Assembly (NCBI GenBank): GCA_012845835.1
Contig: JABAKD010000023.1
Span: forward strand, 26,143,972-26,207,971
Direction of reading: 5' to 3'
Length of the DNA: 64,000 nt
Source: Undaria pinnatifida
Taxonomy: Eukaryota; Sar; Phaeophyceae; Laminariales; Alariaceae
Below, piece after piece: positions 56,053-64,000 of the stretch; positions within the stretch are counted from its first letter, which is position 1, and each line of letters starts with the position of its first letter. Under the pieces are notes generated by a model. It was not told the DNA's origin and made no database searches. It saw only the letters and a program-made list of their open reading frames with translations. The translations under genes were made by a program, and so were the position numbers.

Positions 56053-56823
56053 ATATTTGATTTCTGCTACTACTGCGGTATGAGCAGCATTGTGCCTAGA
56101 ATAATCTATCTGCACTACACCTACTTGTACAAGTATCAGGTACGTATTTGATAGCGAGAAACAAGAATCCTGGCTGGGGCTGCGGGTTTCTTATTTGGGA
56201 GGGTGTCATCTGCACTTCCTTGAGCTCCCGGATTTCTTGTCTTTGTAGAAGTATCAGCTTGCCATTTTTACGTCCTGTACTACTTTAAGAGTATCGTGCC
56301 GCCGGCCCTCTGATAAGCGGCGCCGGGGAATCTGCGTCTTACTGCTGAGTTGTCGTTGTAAGGAGCTGCCTGGCCATCTACCACCATAGGCTCCTCGTTA
56401 ATCCACGTCAAGCCTAGCGAGGTCGTGGGTGCATGTCTTTCATCCGAGCCTGCACTCCACGCCGTGCCTAGCGAGGAGGTAACCGGTGCATCACTTTCGT
56501 CCGTCTCGCAAGGCGGCAAGGAAAAGCCGAGCTCGCAAGACTGGCAGCAGCACTTGCAGCAGCCTACATGCTGCTGGCGGTTCTCAGCCCCGTAGATACC
56601 TTGTGGTTAACCACTGCGGGTCCGCCGCTACGTGCTGCTACGTGCTGCTACGTGTGTTAGGTCTGCGGGCAGAGTGTGCGGGCAGGTGTACTTCGTGGTC
56701 TTTTCACGGTTTTCAAATTGAAATCTGGTTCTGTAGAGTAGGTACACAGGCGTTTTTGGTGTTGGCAGGCTTTTCCTTCCTGCCAATGTTGGCAGATTCC
56801 CGGGCGCCGGCGTAGCCCCTTGT
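56053..56823 (+). repeat. Right part of a repeat ending in CCCTTGT at 56823
   Basis: 56707-56806 is the inverse of 49096-49196. The end reads CGGGCGCCGGCGTAGC then CCCTTGT, the same terminus as the 109-bp element, and it abuts SD3 copy B. The left limit is unknown. The small frame at 56486-56815 has no recognisable domain. Confidence 0.6.
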
Positions 56824-57814
56824 ACATACATATCAATGTTTCAAGGATCTCTGCGCTCCAAAAACATTTCGGACCAAACGCGTTTGCACGTAAAACAAAA
56901 TTGAAGCTTTCGACCTTCAGTTATATTTCTTCGTGCTTGGTATTCACACGACGACACATCCAGTTGACTAAACCCAAGTCCCCAGTCAGCCTGGTCGCAG
57001 ACGGCTATGGGAAGGATTAGCGAAGCCTACGGGCAAAACACACACGCAAAAGCGGGGTTTGAAATGCGTGCGTGGCTCGCCAACTCTAGCGATGAGCCGA
57101 TTATTGGGAGCTGTGACCGAGCCTGTATACTTCTTACTGGATGGTTGGCATTGGTAGTGCTGAAGGCGGAGACAGCAGCGGCTGCAACAGATAAGATACC
57201 GCGGTACTCAGGTATATGCACTCCTTGCCTCGCTTGCTATCCGAAGCCTCCGGGATTATCTCACCCACAGCCCCTTGCCTTTATCTACGCCCTGTTCACG
57301 CACGCGAGCATCAGAAGATGCACTTGGCGGCGTACTGCTGCTTTCTCGGATTGTTTTTTATGGTATTGAAGAATGCCCATACTCACACACGATTTGTATA
57401 ATGTCATCGGAGTTCCGTGACCGAGCCTTAAATCCTATGGTAGGATATTATTAGTGCGTGAGGAGGAGAGCAACGAACAGCTGTAGCAAGTGCGCTATCC
57501 AGCTTGAACAAACGTTTGCCGTCGTTTACGTACCAAGCCTCACGTCTGAATCTTCTCATCTGCAGGTTTTCTATCTAAAGCTCTGTATACGCTGCTATAC
57601 GCACGTGATACCTGGTAGTCTTGTACCAGGTATGTATGACACGCGCATTTATTGTGTTATTTTTGTGAGGTCAGCTACGTACAAAAAAAAAACGCTCACT
57701 CGAGCTCACGTTGCTCGTACGCGTACGAGCACTATTCGTGAGCCTACAGTACATCAATAACGGTGCACGTCTACGTTGGACTCGTGTTCTACTGCTGCTA
57801 CTCCGCTGCTGCTG

Positions 57815-57853
<39 letters not shown>

Positions 57854-59725
57854 ATGCTGCTGCTACTATGAATACACGGCGGAACATCGTTGAAGACAAG
57901 GAGACGCTCTTCGGCTTAATTGCTATGGTATCGAAAAATGCCGATATATACAGATACACCCAGCAATCTATGTGTCGTCTGTTGTAGTGTACTAGTTTGT
58001 ACGTCGGCGGCTGGCTGTCGTTTTTCGAAATAAGTTGGAACAATGTTTGTGCCTTGCATGGTATCCCAAGCCTCATGTCTGTAACCGCTCTAAAGCTGTG
58101 TACACGCACGCACGTGATAATCTTGTACCTGGTACGAGTGTGTCGCTCTAGTCTAAAGCTGTGTACACGCACGCACGTGATAATCTTGTACCTGGTACGA
58201 GTATGTACGTGCTATTTTCGTGCAGCAAATTGCTACTACTACTGCTGTTTGTACAACAATGCCAGCTACGACGTACAAAGAAATGTAAATATTACTTCTC
58301 ATGTTGCTCCTACTCGTACGAGTACGACTGGTATTATTGATGAAGCAACCCTGTATCGACAGCGGTGCATGTCTACGTTGGGCTCGTGTACTACCGCTTC
58401 AAGATATACTCTGCTGCTGCTTTGAATACGCAGAGCATCTGTACGGCTTAATTTTCATGGCATCGAAAAAATGCCGGTATGTACGGCACTCGATCGGTTT
58501 CTGTATACGACAGCAGCAGTACGTAGTTGACTGCTGCCGTGTCTGGTGTGATCAGCGTGCTAGTATACCTCTCGGTACGAATTTCGGACCCGATTCCCAC
58601 CAAAACTACGTGCAAGTACTGGTTGCTGGGGGGCACAAAACGCCAAGCGATCCGTCGAAGCTCATATTTACAAGTTTGTCGAGGTACTTCGATTGCGCGC
58701 GCTACCGGGTGTGTAGTGTGCCTTTACGGAGCATATACAGTACGTCGGTAACACTCCTGAGCTATTACAGTAACAGAGGGTCCACAGGACGATTCAGCAA
58801 AAGCGGTCAGCCTGCACCCTCTTTGCGCGCGACAAAATCATCTCGGAACTACAGCAGCAGTAGAAAGTCCTCGAGGATGCCAGACTGGTTGACTGGACAT
58901 TCGACAAGCACGCGACAAGGGTGAAAGTAGAAAGGACAAACACTATCTATCTGGAGCCACCAAGCCACTGGCTCGGACGTAGTAATTGTTGCGTGGCTGG
59001 CGATTATTTGCACATACGGACGTGCGTCCCGCCATGGCTGGCCATGAGGTGACCCTGCGAGTAAGAGTGTCTCGAAGCCTTCTTTGTTAAAAATAGAGTT
59101 TTACCGAGGTGAGAGGTTACCGATCCAACGTGAGAGACGTGCCTCACCTTTTACAGACCCTGATCTCGATCGCATCGATGAGGATGTGGCACCTCCCATA
59201 GCGAAACTTCCTGAACGCAGGCTGTTCTCCATTCCTCCATCACGGTTAGCCGTGAATAACACGTGAGCTGATAGACTCCTCTACTCCTGATGATGCACCA
59301 CTCGAGCACTCGCATCTCCCGCGATCCCGCGATCGAAATGCGATATGAACCAAGAACCGAGAACCAAAAGCTAGAACAGAAAGGTTTCGAAGCTAGTTGG
59401 CGTTCTAGTTCTGCCTTAAAGATTGAAAACAATATTTTGGCTGCGACGCGCTTGACAAAATCATTTCCCACTCCCGGTTTCTCTCCTCCTCCACAGACGG
59501 CTACGGACCAGCACACCGGCGGCCGCTTGTAGCTGCTGCACATACATACATTATACGCGACCATGATGGGGCAGCCATGTCAATTTTCATTCATCGGCCA
59601 TGCACAGGTGGTTGGTGGCGTCATATAATAATACGCGCGATCGGAGTATCACACACAGCTTGCATGAGTTCGACAAAATATTCGATCACAGCTGGAGTCA
59701 ATCTAAATTTTCATAATAATATTAG
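56823..59725 (+). repeat. Segmental duplication SD3, copy B
   Basis: Direct copy of 22863-25737, with a longer CTG run (57790-57870) and an extra tandem unit around ATAATCTTGTACCTGGTACG (58089-58205). No gene is supported. Confidence 0.87.
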
Positions 59726-59730
59726 TATAG

Positions 59731-59773
59731 ACAAGGGCTCCGCATGGGCGCCGGCATTCGCCGGCGCCCATGC
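59731..59773 (-). repeat. Hairpin/ACAAGGG terminus of another element
   Basis: ACAAGGGCTCC is followed by a perfect 14-bp hairpin, GCATGGGCGCCGGC (59742-59755), loop ATTC, GCCGGCGCCCATGC (59760-59773). On the minus strand this is hairpin, spacer, GCCCTTGT, as in repeat X. The element body would lie to the right; its other end is not visible. Confidence 0.65.
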
Positions 59774-60099
59774 TTCGGGTAGGGCAGGGCAGCACTTCGA
59801 CCACTTAAGGTGTAGCTGTCCGATTTGGCATGCATTGAACTTTTAAGTAATGCCAAGAGTTTCATACGAACATGGGATTATGAAAGTCATGCGTTGACAA
59901 GAAAAAACGTACTATTATTATACAATAATATAAAGAAGGCAAGGATAATAGGCGAAACAAACTATTAAATGCGCCGTCAAGTAAAAGTTGGCGTCTATCA
60001 AACAAAAATACCGAAAAGAGTATTATTGAGAACCTGCGTCGCCTCTAGGCGAAACAAAAGAGGCCTTGGCATTAATGAAGAGACTGCACTGCTGTCCCC

Positions 60100-60474
60100 G
60101 TGGCAGTGGAGGTTCGAAGTCGACAGGATGCAAAGTCGGTTTGCTTCAAACGTCGACATGAGGACATGTCAGCCGGCGAGGTTTTGGAAGAAGATTGCTT
60201 TGTTTGTTACGTGAAGGATGTCGCATTGATTGGTCTGCGTGGTCGCGGGCGAGGAGGAAAACGTAGAAGAGGAGGGCGATCTCTCGTTGATGTGGTGGTA
60301 CTCCGAGTGGGGGATGCGTGGTTGGTCGGTGTTGGGAAGCGTGCTCCTCATGGGTTCCGGTGCCCTTGTTTGGTCTCTCCTCATGGCTCGCTGGATAGAC
60401 TCAAAAGCTTATACATTATTTCCTCTTCATTGGACTCTAAAAGACAGACAACACAGGCCCTTGGCACACGGTAG
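60100..60474 (+). CDS. Unassigned open frame with an RGG-like basic patch
   Basis: The frame reads EVRSRQDAKSVCFKRRHED, then DCFVCYVKD, then a basic LRGRGRGGKRRRGGRS. A possible acceptor (CCGTGGCAG) lies just upstream. It may be an exon of something larger, with the C-terminal part running into non-coding DNA. No homologue is recognised and no second exon is visible. Confidence 0.3.
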   Translation: MAVEVRSRQDAKSVCFKRRHEDMSAGEVLEEDCFVCYVKDVALIGLRGRGRGGKRRRGGRSLVDVVVLRVGDAWLVGVGKRAPHGFRCPCLVSPHGSLDRLKSLYIISSSLDSKRQTTQALGTR

Positions 60475-60502
60475 TGCAGGGCAGAGCAAGTATAGCAGGT
60501 AG

Positions 60503-63500
60503 AGCTGGTAGAGCAGGTAGTGAGAGCATGGGGGTGGGGTGAAGCTCACAGAGTTCGCTTCACCCCAGCATTGCTACTGTGCTCTGTTCCGGACCTTTTC
60601 CTATGGAACGTACAAGGAACGTTCTCCTGGATGTCCTAATGTTCCCATGAGCGCTTAACGCGCTTACTTCTATCTATCTTGTCCAGAGGAGGAGCGTTCC
60701 ATTTCCGAGAACGCTCTTGTGGTACAAACTAGCTAGATTCTACGGGTTATCCGCTTCACTCAGAATATTCCGTTTAAGAGAACCTTCTTGTGGCCAATAG
60801 ACTATAACTCTGCGGACTATCCTACCGAATCTATTGCCAGCTATACTGACACTCTATAACATTAGCCCACCCTGAATAGTCGTAGATGCAGATCACCTGC
60901 CCATCAAAGGATGTCAACAAACATCCAAAATTGGAAAGGGGGATCGAAGATGCGGCTATTCGAAACAAATGAAAATGAGGCTATAGATTCCCCCACACCT
61001 CGTAATAATGAGGCTTAAACGCCTCATTGCAAGATATACAACCCTATGATGGAGCTCACAACCGCGAGAGCTCGAGAAAGGGTATGTACCTACGGTATAC
61101 CAGTAGCAATCGGCCTACGATAACACGAAGGGCGCGGCCACTGAGTGCAGGGATGCGAAGGGGGCCAAAGAAGAAGGTATAGACGCGGAAACCAAGTCAG
61201 AAGAGTATAAGGGAACACGTGTCACGCTGTGAAGGCCAAACAAGTTTACGGCCTGAAGCGTAGTGCCGAAGGGGCGGGCGGTCGGTCCATTTGCCGGAAG
61301 GCCTAGAGAAATCAAGAAGCACTGCCTAAAGAACGTCAGAGTCCGCTACGTTGGACACTGACAGCTGACGTGGGGCCATCGGTTGGATGGTGAAAGAGCA
61401 ACAACTAAGACGCGAAGAAGTACGCAAGCGTCGGGCCATTGGTCAAAAGGCAGAAGAGAAAGAGCCTGAAACAAGAAAAAAACAAAGAAAAGTGCCTAAA
61501 ATAATGTCAGGGTCCGCAAGGTTGGACCTGGAAGGCTGACGTGGGACCATTGGTCTAAAGGCAAGACTATAAAGAACCAGTACGCTGAGGTTTAACGGAA
61601 GCACAGGGGCCGTAATATGCGACGTAGGAGGCTAGCATAAGGCCCTTGGTCGAACTGTAGAACGGAAAACCGAGGCTACCAAAACAAATCGCGAAAACGC
61701 AGTGAAAGACAACACCTAAAACAGTGGCACAGACAACACCAAAATGGTGGTACTGGAGGCGTGTGTGATACGCCGGAAAGCTTAACCGGGGGGCAACAGT
61801 GGAGTAACCTTGAAAGCTATCTGGGTACAATACCATGAAAACGGGAAGAAATATGTGGTGAGGTCACCTAGCCAAAGCTATACGCAAACAAGGACGAAAC
61901 TGAATCGTAGACACCAGAAAGACGGAAGGCACTATCGGAAGCCGGAAAAAGAGTCGACATATGACACCTTGAGAGGCTAACTAATAACGGGAACAATGCC
62001 AGCAAACGTAGCGAAGCTATTCAACCATAACAAAGCAAGCCAAAAATGGGGTCAACAAGAAGATACTCGTTCAGCTCGAAGCAGCGCTGGAAGTGTCTAG
62101 ATCCAGAAAGAATGCAGGGAACAGAGAAAACAATATGAAGAAAGCCGCAGCTAGGTACTATACGTCGGAAACACGGGGTCGCTAACGTGGAGCAACCCTG
62201 AAAAGGTAACCGAGAAAAATGCAGGGAAAAACGGGAAGTAGGCAAATCGTGCCATAGCAACGTACTGCAGGCTGACAAAAAGAAGGGTCCATAGCAAAGG
62301 ACCTTGAAAGGCTACGTTCAGAAAACGAGCAACACTAGGTACGTAGCGAAGGCATACCTCCGAAAGCGATTTCGCCGAAAAAAAAAACAACACGAAAGAG
62401 GGTCAACAGGGAACGACCTATATGGGCTGCGAAGCCAAACTGGAGTCAAAACGTGGGCCCGATGCGACAAGTACGCCAACAAGCCAAGAGCAAAACGGGG
62501 GCCAAGAGGGGAGGGCCTGTGGACTGCACAGTCAGGACGGGCTGTAAACCCATGATTAAGGCCGGTGTAGTTGAACCCTATTGGCAGGTATGCCGAAAAG
62601 AAACAAGAAAAAGTGGTCGAGAGAAACGAGACCTGTTGGCTGCAAAGCCAGGACGGGGGTCAGTGTCGTTGGACCGTAGGGGCAGCGGTGCCGAGAGAAA
62701 AAGGTAAGAAATAGTGGTCCAGGGGAATAGATCCGCTGGCTACGAAGCAAGAACGGAGCCCGACAGCAAGGGGCTCTTGGCGGCAGGTACGACCAAACAA
62801 AAGGCAGAGGCCGAAGAGAACCGACAGATGGGCTGAAGAGTCAGCACGGGACCGCTAACATGGAACCTAAGGGGGGCTCTCAATGTGAAGCCAGTGGTCG
62901 ACAACATGGGACCATAGACAGTGGCAATAGCTGAAATGCCGTAATACCAAGTGGCTGAGGCTAAAGTGCAGCGACGTCAGTCGTGGAAGAAGTACGGCAA
63001 AAACAAAGAAAGGTCCAACAACGAAAGGGACGTATGCCAAGGGGCAAGGAGAAGTCCAACAGCAACAACAAAAAGGGAGGTAATGCCTCGCGAAAAACGA
63101 AGAGAAATAACGCGGAAAGCATCCATGTTGTCACCAATCGCATAAGGCGAGGTGGGAACCACACGATAGAAAACCTCGACATGGTCCGGAAACGCCATGG
63201 TTCGTCGTTGTGCACGAAACGTGGGCAGGCTACATCGGCGGTAGAAGGCGGAAGCAAAACCACCAAGGCGAACACTCGTCGTACTGTAGAAAAGTGGAAC
63301 AACTTGGGCGCGAGTTCAGGATCAAGGCGCCCATGAAGGTCACCGGAAAACTAACAAGTGCCATACTTTGAATGCGGCAAATAAGACAGAAGGCATACTA
63401 CTACGTCAAAACGTTGTTGGGGGCTCAATGATACTGAGACTGTAAGGGAATACTTTGGGGGACCACAAGGCGATAACACTGACGATACTGGTAACTACCA

Positions 63501-64000
63501 GGTAGAATTGTACTGAGACAGTAGGGTCCAAAGCTAATACGCGCACTAAGCGTTCACTCCCAGAAGAAAGGACAGAGTACTACTACATTCGGCCGCTAAC
63601 TGCGCACAGCGATAACCACTAAGGAGCAAGCGTGACCAGAAATAACAAGAAAAAAAATCAAATAATACCCGCGTTGCATGGACGCGAAAGCGGAAGGTAT
63701 CGGTTCCGAAAATTCACGAACGCCAGAGTCGGGAAGAAATACGTTCCGAAAACGCACACACTGCAGAGAGGAGGGGGTGTACGTTCCCATACGGCACATA
63801 GTGCAGAGGGAAGGGAAACCAAGGTAGAAAAACGAAGCTAACACGATATTAATTTCAACACTCATACCGTGAGAGCGGTAAAAACGGGGTCTTAACACAA
63901 CGGAGGGCTCAGAAACTCTGCGAAAGAGCACGCACATGGTGCAGACGATATCTCGGCTGAGAAGGAATCAGGCGAAACTATTACGATGTCGCGGGCTGAT
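60503..64000. other. Unclassified, purine-skewed repetitive DNA without a gene
   Basis: 60533-60585 has an inverted repeat (GGGGTGAAGC / GCTTCACCCC). From about 61100 to 63300 the plus strand is A/G-rich, and phrases such as GTGGGACCATTGGTC and GTCAGGGTCCGCAAGGTTGG recur in diverged form (for example 61322-61380 against 61491-61555). Minus-strand frames are open by composition only. No domain is recognised. Confidence 0.5.

Noticed and set aside
57763-57987. Poly-Ala or poly-Leu protein in the CTG run
   Set aside because: It is a trinucleotide repeat that is open in every frame, and its length differs from the SD3 copy A equivalent.
60580-60760. LTR-like stretch with GGAACGTACAAGG and GAACGTTCTCC
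   Set aside because: No second copy, primer binding site or polypurine tract is visible in the window.

Overview
This window comes from a eukaryotic nuclear genome. It has spliceosomal introns (GTAAGT/GTGAGT donors, polypyrimidine-AG acceptors), a tyrosine-recombinase retrotransposon, a Helitron-type RepHel gene, terminal-inverted-repeat miniature elements, tRNA-derived pieces and long segmental duplications. There are no bacterial-style operons. The mix would suit an alga or another protist with a repeat-rich genome, but I cannot name the species from the sequence. Almost the whole window is mobile or duplicated DNA.

Layout. 1-13202: two nested Ngaro-like (DIRS-order) retrotransposons. The outer element 1 is broken by frameshifts. 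The inner element 2 (2880-12738) keeps a Gln-rich ORF1, a large RT/RNase H ORF2 and a tyrosine recombinase, and carries split direct repeats (A1, B1-A2, B2). A 3.3-kb repeat called X (9234-12522) sits between A2 and B2. A second X copy (13212-17420), enlarged by a 930-bp internal tandem duplication, follows directly. X carries spliced-exon fragments of host-like genes. 17421-33248: large duplications (SD2 18160-22857 / 26619-33248; SD3 22863-25737 / 56823-59725), inverted miniature-element pieces, two tRNA-like SINE heads, a 1.1-kb palindrome and G/C homopolymers. 33249-39428: a six-unit satellite of about 1.0-1.2 kb whose units each carry, on the minus strand, the last two exons of a spliced gene plus a 34-bp minisatellite. 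Three of the five unit junctions contain a precisely inserted 109-bp element. 39429-41599: the 3' four exons of an unrecognised host-type gene. 41756-47185: a Helitron RepHel-OTU gene, continuous except for one in-frame TAG. 47186-49095: its repetitive downstream DNA and two head-to-tail copies of the 109-bp element. 50836-54218: a decayed multi-exon gene, possibly a transposase. 55351-56049: a MITE with TTA target-site duplications. 56823-59725: SD3 copy B. 59731 to the end: another hairpin/ACAAGGG terminus, one weak ORF and about 3.5 kb of unclassified purine-skewed repetitive DNA.

Working picture. Several unrelated repeats (X, the 109-bp element, and the ends at 56823 and 59731) share one terminus type: a GC-rich hairpin, a short spacer, then CCCTTGT. 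They lie near a RepHel gene, insert without target-site duplication (tested at the 109-bp element), occur head-to-tail and carry host exons. I infer a Helitron-like rolling-circle family mobilised by a RepHel-OTU protein. The sequence shows the shared ends and the filled/empty sites directly. The link to this particular helicase is inference.
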